Below the pieces are notes generated by a model, which made no database searches, was not told the origin of the DNA, and saw nothing but the letters and a program-made list of their open reading frames with translations. Positions 52,987-61,994 of a stretch of DNA of 64,000 nucleotides are shown piece after piece. This DNA is from Kutzneria buriramensis (GTDB lineage Bacteria > Actinomycetota > Actinomycetes > Mycobacteriales > Pseudonocardiaceae): assembly GCF_003387475.1 (NCBI RefSeq), contig NZ_QUNO01000002.1, forward strand, positions 124,001 through 188,000. The letters run 5' to 3'. Position 1 is the stretch's first letter. Each line of letters begins with the position of its first letter. The translations under genes were made by a program, and so were the position numbers.

Positions 52987-54129
52987 TTAGGGGCGTACGG
53001 CGAGGATCTGGTGGACGCTCATGTTGTCGTCGGCGAAGGCGAGGGCGTTGTCCGCGAGCTGGAGGCGCCAGATGCGGGCGCGGGGGGCGCCGACGCGGGT
53101 GACGACGTCCTCCCAGCTGGAGTCGAGGGCGTGCCGCCAGGCGTCGATGGTGCGGACGTAGTGCTCCCGCATGGACATGACGTCCTTGATCTCCAGCCCC
53201 GCGTCCTTCAGCTGCGTCAGGGTGCGTTCCACCGGCCGGGTCGCCATCGCGGGCGTCAGGTACGAGCCGGTGAACATCCCGCCGCCGGACGTCTGCTGCA
53301 TCAGCAACTGCCCACCGGGCCGCAGCAGCCGGCGCAGGGTCTCGCAGTACGCCGGATAGTCGTGGTCGCTGACGTGTTCGCCGGTCTCGATCGACGCCAC
53401 CGCGTCGAACGGCCCGTCGGTGACGTCACGGGGTGCCAGCCGCCGCACCGTGACGGCGTGGGACAGCCCGCGCTCGGCGGCCTGCGCGCGCACGAAGTCG
53501 CACTGCGCCGGGGACACCGTCACACCGGTCGCGGCCACACCGTAGTTCTCGGCGGCGTGCAGCACGAGGGATCCCCACCCGCAGCCGACGTCGAGCAGCC
53601 GCATTCCCTTGGCCAGCCGCAGCTTCCGACACACCAGGTCCAGCTTGTCGTGCTGGGCGTCGGAGAGCCGGTACTCGGGGCCCTCGGACGTCCAGTACCC
53701 GCACGACCGGGCCAGCGTGTCGTCCAGTATGGACGGCGGGAAGTCGATCGTCGGCCGCGTCTCGTCCACCGGCATCCGCCGGCCGCCCACCCCGGTGCGG
53801 GCCAGCAGTCCCAGAAGCAACGGCCAGTGGTTCGCCGACGGCCTACCCTTGCTCCGAACGTGTGCAACGAGCTCCCGGCAGTGCCGCAGTCCGACGGCGA
53901 AGTCGCCGTCGATGTCCAGGTGGCCGGTGACATAGGCCTTCACCAGCCCCGAACGCCCTGGTCGCAGCAGCAATTGCCGCACGGCGCGCGGCGAGCGCAG
54001 CACGGCCACCGGCCCCTCGGACCGGCCGGCGCGGCTGCCGTCCCAGGCCCGCAGTCCGATCGGGAAACGCAGGCCGTACACGGTCTCGATCGCCGTGACG
54101 ACCTGCCCGGCGACTCCCGGATTCGGCAT
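52987..54129 (-). CDS. Cyclopropane-fatty-acid synthase-like methyltransferase
   Basis: The 380-residue protein is a SAM-dependent methyltransferase of the CFA synthase/mycolic acid methyltransferase family. The SAM motif RLLDVGCGWGS is at 177-187, followed by ATGVTVSPAQCDFVRAQAAERG, VASIETGEHV and the C-terminal SMREHYVRTIDAWRHAL typical of CFA synthases. The N-terminal 130 residues form the usual lipid-binding lead domain. It would cyclopropanate or methylate unsaturated phospholipid acyl chains at the membrane. ATG 54129 follows AGGAG. It is convergent with the P450 operon and shares the repeat as terminator. Confidence 0.87.
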   Translation of the reverse strand: MPNPGVAGQVVTAIETVYGLRFPIGLRAWDGSRAGRSEGPVAVLRSPRAVRQLLLRPGRSGLVKAYVTGHLDIDGDFAVGLRHCRELVAHVRSKGRPSANHWPLLLGLLARTGVGGRRMPVDETRPTIDFPPSILDDTLARSCGYWTSEGPEYRLSDAQHDKLDLVCRKLRLAKGMRLLDVGCGWGSLVLHAAENYGVAATGVTVSPAQCDFVRAQAAERGLSHAVTVRRLAPRDVTDGPFDAVASIETGEHVSDHDYPAYCETLRRLLRPGGQLLMQQTSGGGMFTGSYLTPAMATRPVERTLTQLKDAGLEIKDVMSMREHYVRTIDAWRHALDSSWEDVVTRVGAPRARIWRLQLADNALAFADDNMSVHQILAVRP

Positions 54130-54329
54130 CGGCGGCTCCTGGCTCGGGGGTGCGGCAGTAGAGGTCCTATCGCGCGACGGCCGGCGAACGTGACGGGGTG
54201 GGGGAGGGCCGCATCGCCCGAACGGCCGTGACCTTCGGGCACTCGGGTGTAACCCTTTCAGGCTCAACCGCGCTAATCCCGGTGTGCCGGCGGGCTCCCG
54301 TCGGCCGTCGACGGCGACGGGAGTGCGCT

Positions 54330-55703
54330 ATGAGCGGTGCGGGCAAGGGGATCCGAAGACTCGTCGTGGCGGGGACCGCTGTGGTCCTCGCGGGCCTCGG
54401 CCTCGCCGCACCGGCGTCGGCCGCCACAGCCAGTGGCTACAACGCCTACGTCACGGACAGCCGGCAGAACCAGGTGTACGTGATCGACACCGCCACCAAC
54501 GCGATCACCGCGACCATCCCGGTCGGCATGAGCCCGCGCGGCGTCGCGGTCACGCCGGACGGCAGCCGCGTCTACGTCACCGACCACGGCAGCCAGCAGG
54601 TGTCGGTGATCGACCCGGCCGCGAGCGCGGTGATCGCGACGATCTCGGTGCCGGGCGCGCCGAACTTCGTCGCCGTCTCGCCGGACGGCCGCAAGGCGTA
54701 CGTCAGCAACGACGGCACCAACCAGCTCGACGTGATCGACACGGCCAGCAACACCGTGACGAACACGATCCAGCTCGGTTCCGTCGCGGCCGGCGTCACC
54801 GTGCTCACGCCGGACGGCAAGTTCGTCTTCGTGGCGGCCACCGGCGCCAACACCGTGTACAAGATCGACACCGGCACCGGTTCGGTGGTGTCGGCCATCA
54901 CCACCCCGCGGCCGAGCGCCCTGGCGATCTCGCCGGACAGCGCCGAGCTGGCGGCGGTGGACATCTTCGACAACACCGTCACGAGGTTCGCCACGGCGAC
55001 CGGCGCGCAGACCGGCGTCACATCGCTGCCCGGCAGCCCGCAGGAACTCGCCTACACCAACGGAGCCCTGTACGTCACCAACGCCGACGGCACCGTCTCG
55101 GTGCTGAACAACGGCGCCGTGACGGCCACGATTCCGGTGCAGCCCAGCCGGGTTCTCGGCGGCATCGCCGCGACCCCGGACGGCCAGAGCCTGTACGTGG
55201 GCAACTACTTCGGCAACGGCGTCACCGTGCTGAGCACGGCGAGCAACACCGTCAGCACGACGGTCCCGACCCCGACCGACAGCCAGCCGTACGAGGTCGC
55301 GATCGGCAACCGCAGCGCCGACCTGGCGCTGAAGCTGACCGCCAACCCGTCCGGGTTGCTGGTGCACGAGGTGACGTTCAACGCGACCGTCACCGACAAG
55401 GGCCCCGGTCCGGCGACCTCGGCGACCGTGAAGTTCAGCTACGCCAACGGCTTCGTCTCGCCGTCGGCGCCCGGCTGCACGGTCGACGCGAACGCCCGCA
55501 CCGCCACCTGCGCGGTCGGGCCGATCGCCAACGGCGCCTCGGTGACCAGGTCGCTGAAGCTCACCGTGGGCCTGCTGACGATCTCCAGCTCGCTGCCGGT
55601 GACCGTCACCCGCACCGCCAGCGCGCCGACGGATCCCAACGCCGCCAACGACAGCAGCACCGTCACGTGCTCGGCGCTCACCTCGATCCTGGTCAGCTGC
55701 TAG
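54330..55703 (+). CDS. Secreted YVTN beta-propeller protein with DUF11-like domain
   Basis: The 457-residue protein has a signal peptide (cleaved near ASA at residue 31) and about seven YVTN-type propeller repeats (AYVTDSRQNQVYVIDTATNAITATIPVG, AVTPDGSRVYVTDHGSQQVSVIDP and so on) to about residue 325. A DUF11/CARDB-like immunoglobulin domain follows (about 330-457: SADLALKLTANPSGLLVHEVTFNATVTDKGPGPATSATV) and ends with a cysteine pair. It is probably a surface or secreted binding protein. No catalytic motif. A GGGAG precedes the ATG. The 3' end overlaps the convergent LysR gene by 11 bases. Confidence 0.82.
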   Translation: MSGAGKGIRRLVVAGTAVVLAGLGLAAPASAATASGYNAYVTDSRQNQVYVIDTATNAITATIPVGMSPRGVAVTPDGSRVYVTDHGSQQVSVIDPAASAVIATISVPGAPNFVAVSPDGRKAYVSNDGTNQLDVIDTASNTVTNTIQLGSVAAGVTVLTPDGKFVFVAATGANTVYKIDTGTGSVVSAITTPRPSALAISPDSAELAAVDIFDNTVTRFATATGAQTGVTSLPGSPQELAYTNGALYVTNADGTVSVLNNGAVTATIPVQPSRVLGGIAATPDGQSLYVGNYFGNGVTVLSTASNTVSTTVPTPTDSQPYEVAIGNRSADLALKLTANPSGLLVHEVTFNATVTDKGPGPATSATVKFSYANGFVSPSAPGCTVDANARTATCAVGPIANGASVTRSLKLTVGLLTISSSLPVTVTRTASAPTDPNAANDSSTVTCSALTSILVSC

Positions 55704-56583
55704 GAGAGGCGAGCGCGGCGATGCCGTGATCGATCAACGCGGTGGCCGCCGGGCTGATCGGACCGTCCGCACGCCACGCCAGCGCCAATTGGCCCCGCAG
55801 GGCCGGGCTGGCGACGGCGATGGGGTGCAGTCCGGGCCTGGCGGCCATCGACGTCGGTAGGAAGGCGACGCCGAGGCCGCGCCTGGCCAGCTGCATGAGC
55901 ATGGTGGGATCGTTGGCCTCGAAGGCGATCCGCGGTGCGAAGCCGGCCAGCGCGCACGCTTCGTCCAGACAGGACCGGACGCCGGTGCCCGGCGGCATGC
56001 TGATCAGGTCGCGGTCCCGGAACGCCCCGATCGGCAGGGTCTTCTTGCCCTGGAAAGGATCCCCGTCGCCGACGGCGGCGACGATCGGCTCGTCCACGAA
56101 CGTCTTCAGCGCCACGCCGGGGTAGTTGGTCGACGCGCTCAACGCGATCACCGCGAGGTCCAGGCCGCCGGCCCGGACGGCGTCGACCAGACGGTCGGAG
56201 TTGTCCTGCGACAACGTGATCTCGATGGCCGGGTGCTCGTGGTGGAAGCCGGCGATCATGTCCGCGATGGCCACCGCCGGGCACGACGTGATCGTGCCGA
56301 TCGCGACCCGGCCGCGTACCAGCCCGCTCAGCTCGTCCACCACCTGCCTGCTGCCGGCGACCGCGCCGAGCGCGGCGCGGGCGAACGGCAGCACAGCCGC
56401 GCCGGCCTCGGTCAGCGTCACCGTGCGGCCGGAGCGGTCCAGCAGCGGCAGGCCCAGTTCGCGCTCGAGCTGCTTGATCTGCGCGCTGACGCCGGGCTGG
56501 GCGACGTGCAGGCGTTCCGCGGCGCGGGTGAAGTTGGCGTCCTCGGCGACCGCGACGAAGTACTCCAGCTGGCGAAGTTCCAT
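55693..56583 (-). CDS. LysR family transcriptional regulator
   Basis: The 296-residue protein has the LysR winged HTH (MELRQLEYFVAVAEDANFTRAAERLHVAQPGVSAQIKQLERELG) and a periplasmic-binding-like effector domain (about 90-290). It is divergent from the SnoaL-like gene with 70 bases between starts; that region contains the GGAG-(N7)-CTCC dyad at 56589-56603 with T-N11-A spacing features, the likely binding site. The effector is unknown. Confidence 0.88.
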   Translation of the reverse strand: MELRQLEYFVAVAEDANFTRAAERLHVAQPGVSAQIKQLERELGLPLLDRSGRTVTLTEAGAAVLPFARAALGAVAGSRQVVDELSGLVRGRVAIGTITSCPAVAIADMIAGFHHEHPAIEITLSQDNSDRLVDAVRAGGLDLAVIALSASTNYPGVALKTFVDEPIVAAVGDGDPFQGKKTLPIGAFRDRDLISMPPGTGVRSCLDEACALAGFAPRIAFEANDPTMLMQLARRGLGVAFLPTSMAARPGLHPIAVASPALRGQLALAWRADGPISPAATALIDHGIAALASPSS

Positions 56584-56653
56584 AACTGGAGATTCTAGCT
56601 CCGAGCGCAACTAGTTCTTGGACTTATCGCTGCGCGCTCGGCAGGATTGAGCC

Positions 56654-57007
56654 ATGACACCTTTCGCGAAGACCCCCGAAGACCTGTCCCGCCTGTTCGT
56701 CGAGCGGGCCAACGCCCGCGACGTGGACGGCCTCGCCGCGCTGTACGCCGAGGACGCCGTGCTGGCGTTCCCGCCCGGCCAGCAGACCGTCGGCCGCGCC
56801 GGCATCCGCGAGCTCATGGCGCAGTTGGTGTCCCGCGGCGGCGAGTTCACCGTCGAGGAGGCGCTGCCGACCGTGTACTACGGCGACGACCTGGCGTTGA
56901 CCTCGACCAAGCCGTCCGACGACACCGGCGGCCGGGTGCAGATCGTGCGCCGCGAGGCCGACGGCTCGTGGGTGCGGATCATCGACCGCCCCGAGATTCA
57001 CTCCTGA
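56654..57007 (+). CDS. SnoaL/NTF2-like protein
   Basis: The 117-residue protein has the cone-shaped NTF2/SnoaL-like fold: an N-terminal helix (PEDLSRLFVERANARDVDGLAALYAEDAVL), FPPGQQTVGRAGIRELMAQL and beta strands with GGRVQIVRREADGSWVRIIDRPE. Related proteins are small cyclases, isomerases or binding proteins, and some are stress-induced. The catalytic residues cannot be assigned. It is the likely target of the divergent LysR regulator. Confidence 0.8.
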   Translation: MTPFAKTPEDLSRLFVERANARDVDGLAALYAEDAVLAFPPGQQTVGRAGIRELMAQLVSRGGEFTVEEALPTVYYGDDLALTSTKPSDDTGGRVQIVRREADGSWVRIIDRPEIHS

Positions 57008-57049
57008 CGGCCGACGCCAATCCGCGCCACGCCATGGACCGCCGCCTGG

Positions 57050-57742
57050 TCAGATGATGGGCAGGTCGCCTGCCACCACCGCGCGCGCAACGTCGTCGAG
57101 CTTGAGGTTGTTGCTTCGCGCGTGACGGCGCAGCGTGGAGAAGGCGTCGTCCACGGACACCTGTAGGCGCTCGGCCAGGATGCCTTTGGCCTGCTCGATC
57201 GTGACGCGGCTGCCGAGCGCGTGTTGCAGCTGGTCGATGACAACCGCGCTGTCGCGGGCCCGTTCGCTGAGCACACCGATGGTGGCCAGGTTGGCCAACG
57301 CCTGGGCGAGTGCGGCGTCAAGGTTGCCGGGATGTTCGGACAACAGGCACATCACGCCGACGGTCTGTTCCCACACCCTCATCGAGAATGCCTGCACGGT
57401 GCCGAATCGGGCTGTCAGCACGGCGGAGGTGAACAGCGCCCAGTGGTCATCCTCGGTCAGGTCGGGCGAATACATCCTGGGTCCGCTGGGGAAGGCGTTC
57501 ATGCCGGGTCTGTCATCGGTCCAGGGTTCTGACATCTCGATCGGACCGGGCCAGTTGGCGGAGGTGGCCACCAGGCCCAATGCATTTCTCCGACCGGTCA
57601 ACAGGACCGCGCAGGCCGACTCCAGCAGGTCGGCGGCAGTTTGGGCGAGAGTGCCCAGATAGTCGATGGGGGCGCAGTCGGTGACAAGATTGTCTGCGAG
57701 GACAACGAATGCCCGTCGCGCCCGCCGGTCCATGGAATCCAT
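57050..57742 (-). CDS. GAF-ANTAR regulator
   Basis: The 230-residue protein has an N-terminal GAF-like sensor domain (about 10-160) and a C-terminal ANTAR RNA-binding domain (about 168-225: LQHALGSRVTIEQAKGILAERLQVSVDDAFSTLRRHARSNNLKLDDVARAVVAG). ANTAR proteins act as antiterminators that bind paired hairpins in leaders. No membrane segment. It is transcribed in the same direction as the response regulator upstream, with 69 bases between them, and sits next to the kai operon, so it may be an output of that system (inference). ATG 57742 has GAGGA upstream. Confidence 0.83.
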   Translation of the reverse strand: MDSMDRRARRAFVVLADNLVTDCAPIDYLGTLAQTAADLLESACAVLLTGRRNALGLVATSANWPGPIEMSEPWTDDRPGMNAFPSGPRMYSPDLTEDDHWALFTSAVLTARFGTVQAFSMRVWEQTVGVMCLLSEHPGNLDAALAQALANLATIGVLSERARDSAVVIDQLQHALGSRVTIEQAKGILAERLQVSVDDAFSTLRRHARSNNLKLDDVARAVVAGDLPII

Positions 57743-57811
57743 CGTGTCCTCTGTCGTCGCCCCCGCACGTCCGTCGGACGGGGACTCTACGGAGCATTCC
57801 CGGGTGAGGCA

Positions 57812-58510
57812 TCACTCAGTTGGTCTGGCCTCCCCCCCCAGATGGGCTGAAGCGGCGCCGCCGCCGACAAGATCAACCGACAGTGGGGGCGTTGACAGGA
57901 GTCCGTTTCTGGTGGCGATGACAACCGCCTCGAGTTGGGTGTGCGCACCCAACTTGCGCATCACGTTCTTGACGTGGCCCCGTGCGGTGTGCGCGCTCAC
58001 GACGAGCCGCTGCGCGATGGCGCCTGTGTTCATCCCCTCGCCCATCAAGCCGAGAACCTCTCGTTCCCGACGGGTGAGCCCGGTCTGGTTGGGAACGAGG
58101 ACGGCCGATGCGAGCGCCGCGCCGGACGTCTTCTCGATCAGGAGCTTGCCGTCGAGCGGGGTGCGGATGGCCGTCAGGATAACGGGCAGCGCGCTGTCCT
58201 TGGCCAGAAAACCGGTGGCGCCGGCGGCGAGAGCCTCGACGAGCAGGACGGCATCCGGATTGGCGGTCAGGACGAGCACGCGTACATGAGGATATTCCGC
58301 TTTTATTCGCCGTGTGCCTTCGATGCCGTTCACGCCGGGCAGTCCGATGTCCATCAGCACGACGTCCGGCCGCCGGTGTCCGATCAACGCCAACGCGTCC
58401 TCGACCGTGCCCACCGCCCCGACGCAGTCCAGGTCGGGTTGGGCGTCGATCGCGATCTCCAGGGCGCCAGCGAGGGTCCGCTGGTCCTCGACCACCAGCA
58501 CGTGGGTCAC
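57812..58510 (-). CDS. NarL/FixJ-type response regulator beside kaiBC
   Basis: The 232-residue protein has a receiver domain (acidic E8-D9, phospho-acceptor D54 in VLMDIGLPG, switch Thr in VLTAN, Lys in FLAKDSA) and a C-terminal LuxR HTH (LTRREREVLGLMGEGMNTGAIAQRLVVSAHTARGHVKNVMRKLGAHTQ). It is divergent from kaiB, with the kinase as last gene of that operon, so the two probably form the signalling pair. In cyanobacteria SasA-RpaA plays this part, but RpaA is OmpR-type, so the output here is a different family. GTG 58510 has AAAGGA upstream. Confidence 0.85.
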   Translation of the reverse strand: MTHVLVVEDQRTLAGALEIAIDAQPDLDCVGAVGTVEDALALIGHRRPDVVLMDIGLPGVNGIEGTRRIKAEYPHVRVLVLTANPDAVLLVEALAAGATGFLAKDSALPVILTAIRTPLDGKLLIEKTSGAALASAVLVPNQTGLTRREREVLGLMGEGMNTGAIAQRLVVSAHTARGHVKNVMRKLGAHTQLEAVVIATRNGLLSTPPLSVDLVGGGAASAHLGGEARPTE

Positions 58511-58678
58511 GTCAGTCGTCCTTTCCGTTCGCGGCGTTCAACCGTACCCGCTGGCCCCTGTTCGGGCGGCGTACCGTGGAATGCGGGCAAACCTCGCTTC
58601 GGCGCGACGGGTGGTTCGGCGTGAGACGGATCGTGTGACGCGTTGCGGAACAGGGTGTGCCCGAATGGGGTGCCTGTG

Positions 58679-58984
58679 ATGACTACCTACTTCTTCCGGC
58701 TCTTCGTGTTCGGCCAGACGGAGCGGTCTGTGGCGGCGCAGGCGAACCTGCGCATGTTGTGCGAGTCCCTGCTGCCCGGCCGTTACCGAGTCGAGGTGGT
58801 CGACGTCGCCGAACATCCGGATGTGGCCGATCAGGAGCGCGTCCTGGCCACCCCGATGGTCGTCAGGATGGCTCCATTGCCGAGGTATCGGGTGATCGGG
58901 GACCTGTCCGACCACCGTCGGATGGCGACAGCTCTCGGCCTGCCCGAGGAGGCACCGCCTACTCCACTAGGGGATGAAGCATGA
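58679..58984 (+). CDS. kaiB: KaiB-like clock protein
   Basis: The 101-residue protein has the KaiB length and sequence pattern: YFFRLFVFGQTERSVAAQANLRMLCESLLPGRYRVEVVDVAEHPDVADQERVLATPMVVRMAPLPRYRVIGDLSD, ending LGLPEE. In cyanobacteria KaiB binds phosphorylated KaiC and promotes dephosphorylation; it switches between a tetramer and a thioredoxin-like monomer. ATG 58679 gives the normal KaiB N-terminus, though GTG 58676 is also possible. Its TGA overlaps the kaiC ATG (ATGA), so the pair is coupled. No kaiA is present. Confidence 0.88.
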   Translation: MTTYFFRLFVFGQTERSVAAQANLRMLCESLLPGRYRVEVVDVAEHPDVADQERVLATPMVVRMAPLPRYRVIGDLSDHRRMATALGLPEEAPPTPLGDEA

Positions 58985-60513
58985 CATACAACGATGCGAT
59001 CAGGCGGCTTCCCACCAGGATCAACGGCCTCGACCAGGTCGCGTTGGGCGGGCTTCCCGAAGGCCGGTCGACGCTGGTCACCGGCACCACCGGCACCGGC
59101 AAGACGTTGTTCGCCATCGAATTCCTCGCCAGGGGCATCCAGCATCTCGACCAACCAGGCGTGTTCGTCAACTTCGAGGAGAGGCCCGAAGACGTGCGCC
59201 GCAACGCGGCGTCGCTCAGCTTCCCGATCGAGCAGTGGGAACGCGACCGGCACTGGGCCTTCGTCGACGCGACGGCGGACGCCGAGGACGGCGGTGAGGT
59301 GATCGTCGGCAACTACGACTTCGGTGGGTTGGCGTCCCGTATCGAGCATGCCGTCCGTGGGATCGGCGCCGTTCGCGTGTCGCTCGACTCGCTCGGCGCG
59401 GTCTTCAGCCGGTTTCCGAACTCCGCCGTCGTCCGCCAGGAACTGCATCGGATCGCGCACGTCCTGAACCGGATCGGGGTGACCTCGGTGATCACCGCGG
59501 AGCGCACCAGCGAGTACAACGGCGTGTCCCGGTACGACGTCGAGGAGTTCGTGCTCGACAATGTGATCATCCTTCGCAACGTCCTCGCGGACGAGCGGCG
59601 GCGGCGGACCGTGGAGATCGTCAAGTTCCGCGGCACCACGCACCGCACCGGGGAGTGGCTGTTCACGATCGATCCGAAGCACGGCATCGTCGTGATGCCG
59701 CTGGCGTTCCTCACGCCGCTCGCGGTGGCGTCCCGGACGCGTGTCTCCACGGGCAACCCCGGACTGGACGAGATGTGCGGGGGCGGCGTCTACCAGGATT
59801 CGATCGTCCTGCTGACCGGGCCGAGCGGCGTCGGGAAGACGCTGACCGGCCTCGGATTCACCGCGGCCGGGATCGCGGCCGGCGAGCGCTGCCTGATCTT
59901 CGCCCTGGACGAGAGCCGCGCCCAGTTGGGCCGAAACGCCGCCGGCTGGGGGCTCGATCTCGACTCGATGGAGGCGTCCGGCCTGCTCCGGATCGTGTGC
60001 GACTACCCGGAGGTCGCCTCGTTGGAGGACCACTTCCTGCGGCTCAGGCAGCTGATCGAGGAGTTTCAGCCGACCCGCCTGGTGATGGACACACTGTCGG
60101 CCCTGGAACGGGTCGTCACGCCCCGAGCACTGCTCGACTTCGTGCTGTCGCTCGGCGCCGTGGTGCGTCAACACCGGGTGACCACGCTGCTCACCTCGGC
60201 GCCCTCCGGGCGGTTCACTCCCCAGCTCACGCCGGCGATCGCGGCCGAGATCGCCAGCCTCACCGATGTCTCCATCAACCTCCGCTACGTCGAGTCCGCC
60301 GGTGAGATCCATCGCGTCGTCGCCGTCCTTCAGACGCGAGGTTCCATGCATGACCCCAGCATCCGGCACGTGACCGTCGACAGCGAGGGCCTGCACGTCG
60401 GCGAGCGCGTGACCAGAGTGGTGGGCATCCTGTCCGGCAACTCGACGATTCCCGGGGTTCCGTGGTTGCTGGCCGAGTCGCCGGAGCCGGAAGAACAGCA
60501 GTCAGGTGAGTGA
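58981..60513 (+). CDS. kaiC: KaiC-like double RecA-type ATPase
   Basis: The 510-residue protein has two RecA/KaiC domains. CI (about 8-245) has Walker A GTTGTGKT (35-42) and catalytic pair E67-E68. CII (about 250-480) has Walker A GPSGVGKT (280-287) and FALDESRAQL, where the first of the paired glutamates is D310. The autophosphorylation segment of cyanobacterial KaiC (HISTITDT) corresponds to EIASLTDV at 423-430, so the Ser431/Thr432 pair is A425/S426: one hydroxyl site remains. The tail after residue 480 is short and unlike the KaiA-binding tail. It is expected to be a KaiA-independent ATPase or timer. It overlaps kaiB by four bases and the kinase gene by eight. Confidence 0.9.
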   Translation: MTYNDAIRRLPTRINGLDQVALGGLPEGRSTLVTGTTGTGKTLFAIEFLARGIQHLDQPGVFVNFEERPEDVRRNAASLSFPIEQWERDRHWAFVDATADAEDGGEVIVGNYDFGGLASRIEHAVRGIGAVRVSLDSLGAVFSRFPNSAVVRQELHRIAHVLNRIGVTSVITAERTSEYNGVSRYDVEEFVLDNVIILRNVLADERRRRTVEIVKFRGTTHRTGEWLFTIDPKHGIVVMPLAFLTPLAVASRTRVSTGNPGLDEMCGGGVYQDSIVLLTGPSGVGKTLTGLGFTAAGIAAGERCLIFALDESRAQLGRNAAGWGLDLDSMEASGLLRIVCDYPEVASLEDHFLRLRQLIEEFQPTRLVMDTLSALERVVTPRALLDFVLSLGAVVRQHRVTTLLTSAPSGRFTPQLTPAIAAEIASLTDVSINLRYVESAGEIHRVVAVLQTRGSMHDPSIRHVTVDSEGLHVGERVTRVVGILSGNSTIPGVPWLLAESPEPEEQQSGE

Positions 60514-61504
60514 GTTCGCCGATATCAGCCGTCTCGTCATCACGGGACCGGCCGACGGGATCCTGGCCGTGAACAGGAAAGGGGTCATCCAGCTGTGCAA
60601 CAAGGCCGCGGAAGACCTGTTCGCCCGACCGGCGGACGCCCTGATCGGCGCCGAATTCGGGCACCCCATCGCCCCGAACGGCGTCTTCGAGATCGACCTG
60701 ATCCTGCCCGGCGGCCAGGTGCGGGTGGTCGAGATGCGGATCATCATCACCACCACCACCGGCGAGCAGCTGCGACAGGCCGTGCTGCGAGATGTCACCC
60801 ATCCAGACGTCGAATACGCACTGGAGCGGCAGAACATCGTGCTCGCGGTGGCGGCGCACGAGCTGCGCAGCCCGCTCGCCGCGATCAGCCTGCTGGCACA
60901 CGTGCTGCGCGACAACGAGACCACGCTGGCCCGACAGCGTCGAGTCGAGATCATCGAGCGCATCATCTCGCGCACCGTCTACGCTCAGGCCCTGGTGCGC
61001 AAGCTTCTCACCGCATCGCGGATCGACGCCGGCGGCAGCCCGGTCATCGAGAGCGTTTCCGTCTTCGAAGTCGTGGTCGAGCAGCTCGCAGAGATCGCGC
61101 AGCGGCGCGACCACCTCCGCGTGTCGGTGCCCGACGGGCTCGTGGCCGTCGTCGACCGCGCCGAGTTCCGTCAGATGCTCACGAACTACCTGGAGAACGC
61201 CCTCAGCTACGGCGAGCCGCCGGTCGAGATAGCGGCCAGGGCGACAGCGGGGTGGATCGAGATCCGGGTGACCGACCACGGCCCCGGCGTGCCCGCCTCC
61301 TTCGTGGCGCGGCTGTTCGAGCGGTTCAGCCGCGGGCCTGGCAGTGAGCGCAGGGGCGAAGGGACCGGTCTGGGACTGTGGATCGTCCGCAACCTCGCGC
61401 GGGCCAATGGGGGAGAAGCCTGGTACGAACCCGGCCATCCGCACGGCTCTCGCTTCTGTCTGCGCCTGCGGCAGGCCGGCGTCGGGCGGGCGATATCCGG
61501 TTGA
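60506..61504 (+). CDS. PAS-type histidine kinase in the kai operon
   Basis: The 332-residue soluble kinase has a PAS-like N-terminal domain (about 1-100), HisKA dimerisation box AVAAHELRSPLAAISLLAHVL with H118, and HATPase with NYLENALSYGEPP, DHGPGVP and GTGLGLWIVRNLA. It has no membrane segment. Position as third gene of kaiBC suggests it reads KaiC state, as SasA does, but it lacks the KaiB-like sensory domain of SasA. Output is probably the divergent LuxR response regulator. The GTG start lies inside the end of kaiC. Its TGA directly abuts the stop of the convergent gene (TGATCA). Confidence 0.86.
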   Translation: MSEFADISRLVITGPADGILAVNRKGVIQLCNKAAEDLFARPADALIGAEFGHPIAPNGVFEIDLILPGGQVRVVEMRIIITTTTGEQLRQAVLRDVTHPDVEYALERQNIVLAVAAHELRSPLAAISLLAHVLRDNETTLARQRRVEIIERIISRTVYAQALVRKLLTASRIDAGGSPVIESVSVFEVVVEQLAEIAQRRDHLRVSVPDGLVAVVDRAEFRQMLTNYLENALSYGEPPVEIAARATAGWIEIRVTDHGPGVPASFVARLFERFSRGPGSERRGEGTGLGLWIVRNLARANGGEAWYEPGHPHGSRFCLRLRQAGVGRAISG

Positions 61505-61993
61505 TCAGCCGCCGAACGGGTACCGACCGGTGACCCGCCAGGTGCCGGCGTAGGTGAGGACCCAGAGCTGGTCCAGCCGCGCGGGCACCGGCGCCGCCAA
61601 GGCGGCGATGGTCGCGCCGGCCGCATCGTCCACGCCCATTGCCAGCGTCAGATGTGCCTCGGGGGAGGGGCCGAAGCGCCCGCCGTACGGTGCGACCTCC
61701 GGCCAGTGCCGCCGAACCGCCACCGTGAGCGGCGTCAGGGCGTCGGAGGTGAGTGCTACGAAACCCGGTTCTCGTACCACCCGGTCCAACACGACATCGA
61801 CCGGTGCCAGCTCGGCGGCGACTGCTGCGAGCTTCTCGGCGGCGGCCGGCACGAACGGGTAGAGCATGGTCACGTGCCCGGTGTCGCCGTCCCGGACCGC
61901 CCCGGGGAAGGCGGCGGCGATCCGCGCCAGCAGCGGAGCGGCTGCGGGTACGGGGATGATCAGGGCGGACTGACCGGGCTCGGGCACCGGCAC
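61505..61993 (-). CDS. 2'-5' RNA ligase (LigT/2H phosphoesterase) superfamily protein
   Basis: The 162-residue protein carries both HxT signature motifs of the 2H phosphoesterases: GHVTMLYPF (H40, T42) and AHLTLAMG (H114, T116). The YPF after the first motif is common in the bacterial 2'-5' RNA ligase family. It may act on cyclic phosphates or RNA ends. The GTG start is one base after the IclR stop on the same strand, so it is translated with the regulator, though the functional link is unclear. Confidence 0.78.
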   Translation of the reverse strand: MPVPEPGQSALIIPVPAAAPLLARIAAAFPGAVRDGDTGHVTMLYPFVPAAAEKLAAVAAELAPVDVVLDRVVREPGFVALTSDALTPLTVAVRRHWPEVAPYGGRFGPSPEAHLTLAMGVDDAAGATIAALAAPVPARLDQLWVLTYAGTWRVTGRYPFGG

Positions 61994-61994
61994 A

